Source: Papaver somniferum (Eukaryota; Streptophyta; Magnoliopsida; Ranunculales; Papaveraceae). From it: a stretch of 64,000 bases of DNA. Every line of letters begins with the position of its first letter. Positions within the stretch are counted from its first letter, which is position 1. Location of the stretch: contig NC_039364.1 of the NCBI RefSeq assembly GCF_003573695.1, positions 234,291,656 to 234,355,655 of the forward strand. Reading direction: 5' to 3'. The notes under the pieces were generated by a model. That model was not told the origin of the DNA. It did not search any database and saw only the letters and a list, made by a program, of their open reading frames with translations. Position numbers and translations under genes: made by a program. This document shows positions 11,253 through 21,879 of this stretch, piece by piece.

Positions 11253-11900
11253 TTACTGAGCACGTGGCCTCCAATCCAAGATTGGATTGGGATAATCTTT
11301 GTAAAGAGAGAAACCATCCTCAGTATTAGGTTTTTTCTTATCCATTTGATGAGGAGAGTTATGAGGAACTTTCCTATCCTTGGTAATCATCGTTTTGATA
11401 AACTTGATAGCTGATCTTTGTAAATCCTGTGCCGTTTTTGAGACTACATTTTGAAGGGGGAAAGACTCCTTATTTTCCAGTATACAACGGTTTGTTCGAC
11501 ATGACTGTTTTTGTTTTACCGTATAAGTAGGATCCTGAAAGGAGAGGTTTGGTAGAGCTTCTAGAAACACACTTTCAGGAGAGACTTGCTGACTTATCAC
11601 ATGAGACATAGATGGACATATCATTATGGGATAATGAGATGAATTTTCAGCAAGGAGACTGTGAGAAAAAACATGAATATCCTCTGGACAATAATCAAGA
11701 GTATTCATCCATGCTTTCGTTATCTCCTTTTCTGGATTTTCTGAAGTAACCTGAATGCTTTTGAGACATGTATGACATGTTTCATTAGTATTACACTTCA
11801 GGTTATCCCTATCATCTATATTGACAAAAGGAGTTTCTTTTCGAGACTTTATTTTACTACGTTTGATCATTTTCTTAAGTTTATGTATCAACAGAGCCAA
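11253..11900 (-). CDS. Sire-like element ORF downstream of gag, unknown function
   Basis: This is an open frame of about 215 residues, basic at the N-terminus (MALLIHKLKKMIKRSKIKSR) and Ser/Lys/Asn-rich after. It has scattered Cys/His (CNTNETCHTC) but no canonical CCHC zinc knuckle that I can defend. It follows the gag frame after about 150 bases with several stops, so it may be the former C-terminal part of Gag or a separate product. No known domain is recognised. Part of this region corresponds to 39690-40590 of the complete element, which has diverged heavily. Confidence 0.4.
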   Translation of the reverse strand: MALLIHKLKKMIKRSKIKSRKETPFVNIDDRDNLKCNTNETCHTCLKSIQVTSENPEKEITKAWMNTLDYCPEDIHVFSHSLLAENSSHYPIMICPSMSHVISQQVSPESVFLEALPNLSFQDPTYTVKQKQSCRTNRCILENKESFPLQNVVSKTAQDLQRSAIKFIKTMITKDRKVPHNSPHQMDKKKPNTEDGFSLYKDYPNPILDWRPRAQ

Positions 11901-12053
11901 CGTAGAGATAAATCAATTCTCACTTCTTTGATATGTCAATTCAGAACAACATGTCTCATGATCAGGAGAACTGTCATGATTACTAGACAGCAACGGGTCA
12001 TCTCTTGACATGTATTCGCGATCGAAAATTCTAAGTTTTCCAACAAAAGTATT

Positions 12054-12641
12054 TCACGAAAGAGTATCAAGGTTATTTCCCTCTACGATGGCATGTCTCT
12101 TAGAATCGTATCTGGATGACAGTGATCTGAGGATTTTCATCACAATTTCCTTTTCAGGGATTGTCTTACCCAATGCTTGGGATGCATTAACAATTTCGGA
12201 TAATTTGTGATAAAATTCGACAAATGACTCATCTTCTGCCATATAAAGGACTTCCCATTCTGAATTAAGGTTTTGAATCCTTGTTACCTTTTCACTGGGG
12301 TTACCTTCGAATACGCTTTCTAGAGTATCCCTAGCTTCTTTAGATATGCTACATGTAGCCACATAATATCGAAGATTTGAGGTAATGACATGCAAGATGG
12401 CATTCAACCCGTCGGAGTTATGCCTTGCAGCAACCATCTCGGCAATAGTATACACATAGAAATCTTTAGGAACAAGAATATCTTGGTCCATAGTAACGGG
12501 TGAAGCATAGCCATTCACAACATAAATCCATGATGGGACGTCACGCGACTGAAGGAACGTTCGCATAGCAACTTTATACCAAGGATAGTTTGTGCCATCG
12601 AAGACTGGTGGTACGTTTACAGAGATAGCACTTCTGTCCAT
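12054..12641 (-). CDS. Ty1/Copia Gag (DUF4219/UBN2-type), C-terminally truncated
   Basis: The frame gives 195 residues starting MDRSAISVNV about 65 bases after the PBS. The N-terminus has the Copia Gag signature FDGTNYPWYKVAMRTFLQSR (residues about 14-33). The middle has the UBN2-like stretch ISKEARDTLESVFEGN and a run of the type VFYHKLSEIVN...GKTIPEKEIVMKILRSL, typical of plant Copia Gag. It stops after about residue 195, earlier than usual, and no zinc knuckle or protease follows in frame. Gag assembles the cytoplasmic particle. The product is either a truncated Gag or the intact N-terminal part of a Gag interrupted by mutation. Confidence 0.85.
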   Translation of the reverse strand: MDRSAISVNVPPVFDGTNYPWYKVAMRTFLQSRDVPSWIYVVNGYASPVTMDQDILVPKDFYVYTIAEMVAARHNSDGLNAILHVITSNLRYYVATCSISKEARDTLESVFEGNPSEKVTRIQNLNSEWEVLYMAEDESFVEFYHKLSEIVNASQALGKTIPEKEIVMKILRSLSSRYDSKRHAIVEGNNLDTLS

Positions 12642-12693
12642 AGAGTCAGATCGCTACAAACACAGACTGATAAGGTCTTTAACATGTTAACTT

Positions 12694-12707
12694 GGCTCTA
12701 ATACCAA
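12694..12707 (-). other. Primer binding site (initiator Met tRNA)
   Basis: TTGGTATTAGAGCC on the minus strand directly follows the LTR end. It differs by one base from the canonical Copia sequence TGGTATCAGAGC, which is complementary to the 3' end of initiator Met tRNA. Confidence 0.85.
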
Positions 12708-12708
12708 T

Positions 12709-15044
12709 TGAAAAAGCGGCGGTCTAACAAAACCACCCAATATTTTGATTAGCAATCTGAATGGACAATCTCCGAAACACTGTACTAGAGAATCAACTAG
12801 ACAGTTAGACTCAATCTAGAATATAGCGTCTCAAGGAGTAATATCTCTATCTCTCAATTTGATTGTTACTCAAGAAAATAGAAATCTGCGAGTCTAATCA
12901 AAGAGAGATATAACTTGGACGGTATCAAAAACCAATATCCAAGTGTTAATCAATGAGATCGACAATAACAAGATTGGATCTCTAATTGGTTAAGCTTAAC
13001 GCACAACCTGTATTATTTCAATTATATAAAATGTAATGCGAAAAAGAAATAACACAGACACCAGAAATTTTGTTAACGAGGAAACCGCAAATGCAGAAAA
13101 CCCCCTGAACCTCGTCCAGATTAGATACACACTGTATTAAGCCGCTACAGACACTAGCCTACTCCCAATTAACTTCGGAATGGACTATAGTTAAACCCGT
13201 ATCAGTCTCCCACTGATACAAGGTACATTTTCACCTCTACGCTTCTTGTCCCAGCAGGATACTACATACTTGATTCCCTTTGCTGATCTCACCCACAACA
13301 AAGAGTTGCTACGACCCAAAATCGCAGGCTTAACAAATAAACAAATATGTATCACAAAAATAAGTCTATTCAAAGGATCAATCTGTCTCCCACAGATAAA
13401 CCCTAGTTTGATTCCGTTTTTTGATATATTCAAGGTAGCACATGAACCAATTGATTAATCGGGTCTTATATTCCCGAAGAACAACCTAGATCAACCAATC
13501 ACCTCTCAATACTCGATTTCTGAATACACAAGAAGAATACTGAGGATTCACGAACAGTGAGACGAAGATGTTCGCGAATACTTTATCTTACCTATCGGAG
13601 AAACAAGTTCTCGAGCCAAATAGAAACGATTGTACTCCTAACGATAGAAAAGTAAGATCATATCACACAACTACGATAAAAGTAGTATTGGTCTGGATTC
13701 ACAATCCCAATGAAGTCTTTAAGTCGTTAACCGAATTTGAAAAAGAAACTCAAGGGTTAATGGAGATCGACTCTAGCGAGCGCACTAGTATCACACAAGA
13801 AATGTGTGTGGGGATTAAGTTTTGATCTAGATAGATGTCTTCTATTTATAGCCTTTCAAATCAGGTTTTTTACTTAAGAATTAAGTAAATATTATTCACC
13901 GTTAGATGAAACCTGATTTAGATCCAAGCCAATATCTCTCAACCGTTAGATCGAAAGACAAAGCTTGTCAAACAGACTTGTAGACATTTTCCAAGTTCGT
14001 GAGAACAAGCGTACACATACATGTTGGTTCAATATAGCAACCAAAAGTCAACCATATGAGATCCTCATATTAACCATGTTCCTCATTCATCATAACTAGT
14101 TCACTTGACTCAGACGAACTAGTTAGAGAGTCGTTCAATTGCTATGAGATCTTATGTAACTACACAAGACACAATTGAACTCTAGATGATTTCGATTCGA
14201 TTGAATCGGCTCAATGTACATTATAGCCACGATTTGCATTAATAATTCCTTAGTAATTTAATGTTTATGTTCATAGCTCATCATCTTAGATTACAACCAC
14301 TTAAGTTCACAAACAAGTTCACGGACTTAAGCATCGGTTTTGAGTTTTCCAAAACTCAGCAGAAATTCTTGGTTCGAGAACTTCCGCCAGTTCGCGGACT
14401 TGCGTCACACAAACGAGTTTCAAAAATCCCAGCAGAAATTCTCGGGTTTGAGAACTTCCGACTGTTCGCGGACTTGGCAAGCCAATTCCACAATCCTACT
14501 GAATACACTTTCTCGACAAAGTTCAAAGAACTTCGGATCAAGGGTTATGTAATCTACTCTCATTTCAATCATTGAGACTTTCTCTTAGAACGCTATCCCA
14601 ACCATTATTCACAGATTGTCTTCATGTCGGAGAAATTCACAACTACGCGATTGAAAGATGAAGATAAACTTGGTTAAAGCGAAAAGCTTTACCAACACAC
14701 GTATTTCGAGAAACAGATAAGCATTGAATACTCAGCTCGAAATATTAGTGTGTTTGATCTAGGTTATAAAGCATACGACTTTTGTCTCATAAGAAGTAGG
14801 AGATAAAATAGATAGACTTATGAGTGACACATACCTTTTTGTTGATGAAGTTCCACTGTTCCTTGGTGTATATCTTCGTTCGTTGAATCGCCATGAAGTC
14901 CTTGAGCTCACCTACACTTTTCCTATCCTAGTCCGAGACTTGCTAATAGGCTAGATATCAAGACTTTATAGTTTTGATCACTAATATTGACAAACATGCT
15001 TGATATAACAATGCATGCGAGTTCGACCGAGCTATGCTCTAACA
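12709..15044 (-). repeat. 5' LTR of the Sire-like element (2336 bp)
   Basis: On the minus strand it starts TGTTAGAGCATAGC at 15044 and ends CCGCTTTTTCA at 12709. It has a TATA box at 13843-13850 (TATAAATA). A cluster of short inverted words built on AAGTCCGCGAAC/GTTCGCGGACTT lies at about 14320-14480, upstream of the TATA box in transcription order. Two more copies in the window (37245-39619 and 43507-45877) are on the plus strand. Sirevirus LTRs are known for palindromic motifs upstream of TATA. Confidence 0.9.
13843..13850 (-). promoter_or_regulatory. TATA box of the Sire-like LTR
   Basis: TATAAATA on the minus strand is conserved in the other two LTR copies at 38472-38479 and 44731-44738. 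Confidence 0.65.
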
Positions 15045-16140
15045 TTTTCATTTAGATTAGGTTTTTGCTTTTTGGTTTCACCTGTAATATGTTGGAACCT
15101 TGTTTGGTTTTATCAATTTTACAGCTATGTTGGAACCCTTTTCGGTTTATTCATTTTTATTATTGCTATGTAAACATGAAATATCACCTAAACATATTGC
15201 ATGTTGTCACATAAACATATATAGATAGGATTTCGGAGTACGAAAATATTAATTACGAGATGGAGAAAAATCACATTACTACTCTTCTATCAATATAGAT
15301 CATTAATGTGACTCGGCCAGTCATCCACCACCCAAGTTCATACTACGCAAGTTCAACTTATTTTGATAATATGTGATCTTTAATCTTATTGTTCGTCATG
15401 TGTATTTCTCTTTTTGTCGTGTTATGAATTATTGGTTTGAAAGTCGATAGCCGAAAAGCTATGCTTGTTGTGTTTCCTGTTGTAGTTTAATGATTCAGTG
15501 TAATTAGACTTATGATTTATAGAATGACAATGTTTCGTGCCCAGAAATATATCAAAATTTTTCCTTTGAATTATCTCAATATCCGCAGTTCTGGTGTATC
15601 TGTATCTTTTTAACCCTATATAACAAGTCATATCTTTCCAATATCCTCACTTCCTCGTCAGGTTGAAAGATCAAGGAACAGTGAACATTTATTTTCCTAC
15701 ATCTTACAAGATTAAGCCGTGATACCACGATTTTTCCTTTCGGTTTCTCCTGCAATATGTTGGAACTCTTTTTGGTTTCATCATTTTTTACTTCTATGGT
15801 GGAACCAAATATGTTTTGGACCAAATATGTAGGAACCCATTTTGGTTTCATCATAAATAAAACAGTTAAACACGTAACTTCTCGCTACACATACAGTATA
15901 ACAATATGAATTGTAGACCAAAATATACAAAAAGGTGTTCAGAAGTGATTTGCGATATCATATTCGTTATTCTCTTTAACTTGAAACAATATTATCTTAA
16001 ACGTGGCTTCACTTTCCATATGTACTAAACAACATCTTCTTGGCTACCGTTTTTTATTCAGTTCATCTTATTTTAGTGCACCTTCACAGAATGGTTTGAA
16101 GAAACACCAAAATGGGCGCTTGCTAAAAGGGTCTTCAGAT
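15045..16140. other. Non-coding DNA with diverged GGTTTCATC/ATGTTGGAAC repeats
   Basis: Two related stretches (about 15060-15180 and 15720-15860) share TTTGGTTTCATC and ATATGTTGGAAC phrases. They resemble, in reverse orientation, the 91-bp array at 20395-20720 on the other side of the DNA transposon. No gene is supported. Confidence 0.5.
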
Positions 16141-16310
16141 GACGTTTTTTCTTTTGTATTTGAACCTTTATTTTACCTAGCGTCATTAGGGGCCACTCTA
16201 AAGGAATTTGGGACCACACTAAAAGACAAAAAAGGTCATCCAAGCGTAATAAGTGGTCATCCCTTAACCGAATAAATCGTATATCCGAAACTACCCTTCT
16301 ACATTCGGGG

Positions 16311-18048
16311 TGATAAGCATGTAAATGGTACATTTTATACCCATATTTATATTAGCTAGTATACAATATTTTAGTTACTAGTACTATTTTAGTGCTTTTG
16401 TAGAAAGTACAAGTGAATTCGATCATCCAGCGAATAAACAGCAAAATGTGAGACTTAACGGTGTTTGCGACGAAAATGGCAAAATGTGGTTGGCCTGGTA
16501 TTTCCATATATCAGCAACCAAAATGATAAAATGTGGTTGGCCTGGTATTTCCATGTATCAGCAACCACAATGATCAAATATGTTGGCCTGGTATTTCTAT
16601 ATATCAGCAACACTTATTATGCTGGCCTGGTATTTCTATATATCAGCATCACTTATTATGCTGGCCTGGTATTTCTATATATCAGCAGCACTTATTATGA
16701 TGGCCTGGTATTTCTATATATCAGCAGCCACAGTGATGAAATGGGGTTGGCCTGGTATTTCCATATATCAGCAACCACAATTATAAAATGTAGTTGGCCT
16801 GGTATCTCCATATATATCAACAACATAGAATTATTTCACAGCCGAGGTCACAATGGGCAGACAAATTTTAATTTGCTCTTCCATTAATGCATGGTGAAGC
16901 GAGTCGACGTCAGCACACTAATGCCTCCTAAGATTGGTCAAGAGTGACTTTATTATTGTTAGCATAATAATGGAAGAATATCACCTACGTGACCACGTGC
17001 AAATGAAGTGCAAATGAAGAAAAAGGAAAGATTAACATATCTTGTCCTTATATAAATTCTCTTGCTATATATATATAAAGAATCTGAAGGAATATACGAC
17101 ACTAAATGACGTCATTTGTTCAAATACAGTTAAGGTGGGTCCCAGCACATGCAAGAAAATATCATGCTTTAAAAATGAAATTAAATCATTTCCTTGGTGG
17201 TTTCATATACTATGGAAAGTGGAGATTCTCTGATATTTTACAATGTTTCGTCATATTATGACATGCGGCACAATATTATTGGGCGAATTGTATTTCATGA
17301 CATGTGGCAGACTTCTATTGGGAGGTGATGTGGTGACGACGTGAATTCATCTGTGGGATATATTTATGTGTTGTTTCAAAATGAAAAGGGGGGGGGCCGC
17401 AGAGCCGGGAGAGAGAAGAGAAACAAGGGTTTGGTGTATTAGAATTTTCTTTTCTCATGGTTTTCTAAATTGATTGTTAGGGTATAGGTAAAAACCATTT
17501 ATTGTGTAAACTCTACATTTATATGCTAAATAATTATTTGCTTGATTAATAGTTTTTCTTCATATAGCTCGGTATTTAATAAATTATGTGATTTTCTTGA
17601 TTACTTATGCTTTTCAATTGATATTGCGTGCTTGGTTAAATTCTTTGACGCCATATGCTTTAGGATTGATAGGTAATGCTTTAGAATCACTATCCATGAA
17701 GCGAAGAAAACTATAGCGGAGAAACAATATTTGAAAATGCATGGAATTTATTTTTAACGATTAGTAGAATTTGCATAATTATTTGGTTGAAACCGAAGAC
17801 CCTAATAACCCACACTCATTTTGTTTATCTTTAAATTATTTATCATTTTATTTTGTTTTGAATTTCTAAAAATCCTTAAAACATTATCTTGTTGATTACT
17901 TAATTTTTTGGTATTCGTTGGTAGAGTATTTCACACTCCTCGTGGGAACTAACCGCATTCGCTATCTATATTACATTTGACCTGTGCGCTTGCGGATAAA
18001 ACTAGGTTTTATTTAATCATTAATTTTGGTTATATAAAATCTATATCA
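16311..18048 (+). repeat. Solo Ty3/Gypsy LTR inserted in the TIR transposon (about 1738 bp)
   Basis: It starts TGATAAGCATG and ends CTATATCA, giving TG...CA termini. A TATA box lies at 17049-17057. Near the 3' end is a phrase common in plant Gypsy LTRs: CTCCTCGTGGGAAC, then TGACCTGTGCGCTTGCGGA. The left flank CGGGG and right flank GGGAG join into the repeat motif ATTCGGGAG that occurs many times in the host element, indicating the insertion point and an imperfect duplication. No PBS or internal region follows, so this is a solo LTR. Confidence 0.75.
16490..16835 (+). repeat. Tandem repeat of 39-47 bp, eight units, inside the solo LTR
   Basis: The word TTGGCCTGGTATTTC (or a one-base variant) recurs at 16490, 16537, 16583, 16622, 16661, 16700, 16747 and 16794. 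The spacing is either 46-47 or 39 bases. Each unit also has ATATATCAGCA. The array lies near the U3 end of the LTR and may be promoter-proximal enhancer repeats. Confidence 0.9.
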
Positions 18049-18540
18049 GGGAGTTAAGGACCAAATTTAACTTCCGAATGTAGTGGTTCAAGCCTCGACA
18101 TGCCAAAGCTCCATGGTGGTTCGATGGTGGTTCCATGGTGGTCAGTGCATATGGTTTGGAGTTTTTGGCCGATGAACATTCGGGAGTTAAGGAGATAATT
18201 TAACTTCCGATTGTAGTGGTTCAATTCTCGACATGCCAAGGCTCCATGGTGGTTCCATGATATTCAATGCATATGGTTTTGATTTTGTGGCCACTTTATA
18301 TTCGGGAGTGAGAGCTTTTACTTGTCTTCCGATTGTAACAATCGGGAGATATTTTGCTTGACAAACTCCCGAATGTATATTGGCCCAAAATTCTGAATTT
18401 CGAAAAACACTAATCTTTGGAGATTTTGTAATTGTTACATTCGGAAGCTAAGTAAAATATTTTACTCCCGATTATAGTGCGTGTAAGACTCGAACTTCCA
18501 AGGCTCTTGGTGGTTCCAAGCTTTTACTCTCGAATATTCC

Positions 18541-19435
18541 TTGGCCACAAACTTCAAACCATATGCATTATCCACCTTGGAACCACCACGATCCTTGGCA
18601 TTTCGAGCCATCATGAGCCTTGGAACCACCGTAATCGGAGATATTTGGTTTTCTGAACCTCCGAATGTAGAGTGGCCCAAAATTCTGATTAGCGAAAAAA
18701 ATCATAATTTGTATTTTTTGGAATTGTTACATTCAGAAGATAAGTAAAAGATTTTACTCCCGAATATACCTTGGACACAAACTCCAAACCATATGCATTA
18801 TCCACCTTGGAACCACCACGAGCCTTGGCATTTAGAGCCATCATGAGCCTTGGAACCACCATAATCGTGAGATATTTGGTTTGCCAAACCTCCGAATGTA
18901 GAGTGGCCCAAAATTCTGATTTGCGAAAAAACTCATAATTTGTATTTTTTTGGAATTGTTCTGTTCGGAAGATAAATAAAAGCTTTTACTCCCGAATATA
19001 CCTTGGCCACAAACTCCAAACCATATGCATTAGCCACCTTGGAACCACCACGAGCCTTGGCATTTAGATCCATCATGAACCTTAGAACCACCATAATCGG
19101 GAGATATTTGGTTTGCCAAACCTCCGAATGTAGAGTGGCCCAAAATTCTGATTTGCGAAAAAACTCATAATTTGTATTTTTTTGGAATTGTTACATTCGG
19201 AAGATAAGTAAAAGCTTTTACTCCCGAATATCCCTTGGACACAAACTCCAACCATGTGCATTAGCCACCTTGGAACCACCACGAGCCTTAGAATTTCGAG
19301 CCATCATTAGCCTTGGAACCACCATAATTGGGAGATATTTGGTTTGCCAAACCTCTGAATGTAGAGTGGCCCAAAATTCTGATTTGCGAAAAAACTCATA
19401 ATTTGTATTTTTTGGAATTTTTACAATCAGATGAT
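18541..19435 (+). repeat. Tandem repeat of 230-232 bp, about four units
   Basis: The word TTGG(C/A)CACAAACTCCAA(A) recurs at 18541, 18771, 19003 and 19235. Units contain CTTGGAACCACC blocks, CATAATCGGGAGATATTTGG, CCTCCGAATGTAGAGTGGCC and GTTACATTCGGAAG. More diverged relatives occupy 18049-18540. Every unit carries TTCGG/CCGAA words in both orientations. Confidence 0.9.
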
Positions 19436-19450
19436 ACGTTAAGGATATAA

Positions 19451-19995
19451 CCTCCGAATATACTCAATTTTCGAATTTTAGTACTACTATAATCGGTAGT
19501 AATATTAACTTCCGAATGTATATTGTCCCTAAAATGTGATTTTGCCAAAATCTTAAAATTTTCGAACTTTGATACTACCATAATCAATAGTAAAGTGTGC
19601 TACTTTAACCTCCGAATATACTCAATTTTCGAAATTTAGTACTACCATAATCGGTAGTAGTATTAACTTCCGAATGTATGTTGTCCCTAAAATGTGATTT
19701 TGCCAAATTCTTAAAATTTTCGAACTTTGATACTACCATAATCGGTAAAAAAGTGTGCTACTTTAACCTCTGAATATACTCAATATTCGAATTTTAGTAC
19801 TACCATAATCGGTAGTAGTATTAACTTCCGAATGTATATTCTCCCTAAAATGTGATTTTTCCAAATTCTTAAAACTTTAGAACTTTGATACTACCATAAT
19901 CAGTAAAAAAGTGTGCTACTTTAACCTCCGAATATACTCAATTTTTGAACTAGTACTACCATAATCGGTAGGTAAAGTAGATTATTACCTACCGA
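19451..19995 (+). repeat. Tandem repeat of 158 bp, about 3.4 units
   Basis: CCTC(C/T)GAATATACTCAA recurs at 19451, 19609, 19767 and 19925, exactly 158 bases apart. Each unit has TAGTACTACCATAATCGGTAG, AACTTCCGAATGTAT and TTGATACTACCATAATC. It is a shortened relative of the preceding 230-bp unit with the same CCGAAT and ATCGGTAG words. Confidence 0.92.
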
Positions 19996-20394
19996 TTACA
20001 TTTCTGCTAGTGTAAATCCAAGAACATCATCCATAATCGGTAGGTAAAATGGATTTTTATCCACCGATTATGTTCCTTCTACTGCAAAAAAAAAAGTTCA
20101 AATAATTTCGCTAACAATAACTAAACGTACACTAACTACCGAATGTGTAGTTATCAACCGATTATTGGAGGGCAATTTTGCCATTAAGAAAATTATAAAT
20201 AAGGGATGACCTCAATTTAGGTTTGGGTGACCTTTTTTGTTTTATTTTTGGCCCCAAATTACTTTGGAGTGGCTCCTAATGACACTAAGTTATTTTAGGT
20301 GTTTTAAAAAACAAATGCGTCAAAGAGTACCTATACGAATCTTCACGCATTTTCTCTGCAATACAAAACCGATATCAGTCAAAACAACAATAAA

Positions 20395-20720
20395 ATAACA
20401 CCAAAGTAGTTCTTGTAGGACCAATTTAACAAATGGAAAATGATGAATCCAAAAATGGTTTCATCAAAAAGACCAGAATACACCAACAATACAAAACCAG
20501 TTCTGCTGAAACCAATTTAAGAATCGAAAAATGATGAAACCAAAAATAGTTTCATCAAAAAGACCAGATAATACCAACGACACCAAACCAATTCTGGTGA
20601 AACCAATTTAAGAATCAAAAGATGATGAAACCAAAAAATGGTTTTATCAAAAAGACCAAAATAACCAACAACACCAAACCGGATCTGGTGGAATTAAATC
20701 TAACAATCGAATGTTGAAAC
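20395..20720 (+). repeat. Tandem repeat of 91 bp, about 3.5 units
   Basis: ACCAATTTAA recurs at 20420, 20511 and 20602, with a diverged fourth at about 20691. Units include GATGAAACCAAAAATAGTTTC and AAAAAGACCAGA. The array lies just outside the right TIR of the 16141-20321 element. Confidence 0.88.
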
Positions 20721-21318
20721 TAAAAATTGTTTTCAATCTGAATAAGAACACCACAATGCAGTTTATTTTATCTAACCAAAATAAACAAAATAGTTAGTGA
20801 AATCAATAAATCACCAATCTGAACATAGAAAACGTCCATGCATGTCACTTTAAACGCTAAATAAGTTACGGAGAACATGAAACAAAAAGTTTAATTTACC
20901 TTTTCAGAGGATGTTTAATCATTTTACTGAGTTTTTCGTGAGCATTTTTCTTCACCATTTGACCAGTTTTCGTGATATTAGCTTATACTTTTTCGATTTT
21001 ATATAGGTCACAACTTGTTTCAATTTATGATTTTCGGTTTCTTATCTGAGATTTCAAGAGAATAAGAGAGAATCGAAATGGAAAATGAATTCGTAGATCT
21101 AATTTTCTTTCTTATATTTGACAGACTAAGAAAGAGAACTAAAAGAAGATAAACGATGGAATCGAGATAATACGTAGGGTTAATTTTCTCAGTTAGTTAT
21201 GGGATGAATAAGAATAGAGGGTATTTTAGACAGTTCAGGAATTTGGGATTTTTTTACATCATTTGTTTTGTTGGAGTTTTCTTACACGAATGTTGAAAAC
21301 TCCTGGGCAGTAACGCCT
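20721..21318. other. AT-rich non-coding stretch
   Basis: No gene, tRNA or terminal repeat is seen. The stretch continues the GGTTTCATC-type low-complexity sequence for a short distance and then becomes unique. Confidence 0.4.
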
Positions 21319-21378
21319 GCGTTATGGGTTTATGTCTTAAGTTTATTCACTTAAACTTAAGACATAAACCCATAACGC
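21319..21378. repeat. Perfect hairpin: 27-bp arms, 6-base loop
   Basis: The left arm 21319-21345 begins GCGTTATGGGTTTATG. The right arm 21352-21378 is its exact reverse complement. The loop is TTCACT. It could be a foldback MITE remnant. Confidence 0.9.
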
Positions 21379-21599
21379 AATCAAGAGCAGTTTAGTAATC
21401 TACTTATTGGTAGGACGCCCCTTATAAATCCACCCTAGTTAAAAAAATGATTTGGTATGCCTCAAGGAACATGTTTCTTTTTCGGCGCCTTCAGATGGTT
21501 CAAAAGTAAGGAAATTGCCCTTGTCAGTGTTAAGGCCAGAGTCTCGTTCCCGGTCATCTAAACTTTCATCATCGGGAGTAATACACGTAGAAGGATAAA

Positions 21600-21757
21600 G
21601 TCCATGTACTTCCTAGTACTCCAAGTGGTCTGATGGTTGGTATACTCCCTCCCATTGCGGGGGTAACGGTTCAAACCCTATAATTATCAAAATCCACTCC
21701 AAATTAAGGAGTTTGGATGTAGTTCTACGACCCACTATTCTAGGGTAATAAAATAAA
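21600..21757 (+). mobile_element. tRNA-derived SINE
   Basis: Box A-like TGGTCTGATGG at 21626-21636 and box B GGTTCAAACCC at 21668-21678 are spaced as in tRNA-type SINE heads. An unrelated body follows, ending in an A-rich tail (AATAAAATAAAA near 21748). The promoter boxes are visible, but the exact ends and target duplications are not. Confidence 0.6.
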
Positions 21758-21879
21758 AATCCATGCTTACCACATTGTGGAAGCATAGAAACATCAAATT
21801 AGACATGAAATTATTCAACTCCGCCGTTATTAATTCGTCATGAATGTTAACACAGATCATAGAAAGCAGAATATTTTTT

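Larger units (their letters stand above)
9090..15044 (-). mobile_element. Ty1/Copia Sirevirus-type non-autonomous element, 5' portion
   Basis: On the minus strand the order is 5' LTR (15044-12709), PBS for initiator-Met tRNA (12707-12694), Gag (12641-12054), an unassigned ORF (11900-11253), a small coiled-coil ORF (11021-10694) and a long AT-rich 3' region to 9090. The sequence around 9090-9300 matches, in reverse, the interior just before the PPT region of the complete element at 37245-45877 (compare 42885-43120). At 9090 the match is cut by the LTR of the Tat-like element, which therefore inserted into this copy. No protease, integrase, reverse transcriptase or RNase H is found in the 3.6-kb interior. 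Confidence 0.8.
16141..20321. mobile_element. Non-autonomous TIR DNA transposon, about 4.2 kb including a nested LTR
   Basis: The left end (about 16141-16275) and right end (about 20205-20321) are inverted copies. On the left one reads GCGTCATTAGGGGCCACTC, then AAAAGACAAAAAAGGTCATCC and GTCATCCCTTA. The reverse complement of the right end gives GTGTCATTAGGAGCCACTCC, then AAAACAAAAAAGGTCACCC and GTCATCCCTTA. No transposase is visible. The interior is tandem repeats plus a nested solo Gypsy LTR. Long TIRs suggest a Mutator-like derivative, but I could not find a target-site duplication, so the exact ends and superfamily are open. Confidence 0.7.

Noticed and set aside
16490..16835. Regularly spaced repeat resembling a CRISPR array
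   Set aside because: Units are contiguous tandem repeats without unique spacers, in a plant LTR.
19451..19995. 158-bp units as centromeric satellite
   Set aside because: Only about 3.4 units within a transposon. Unit length alone is not evidence for a centromere.
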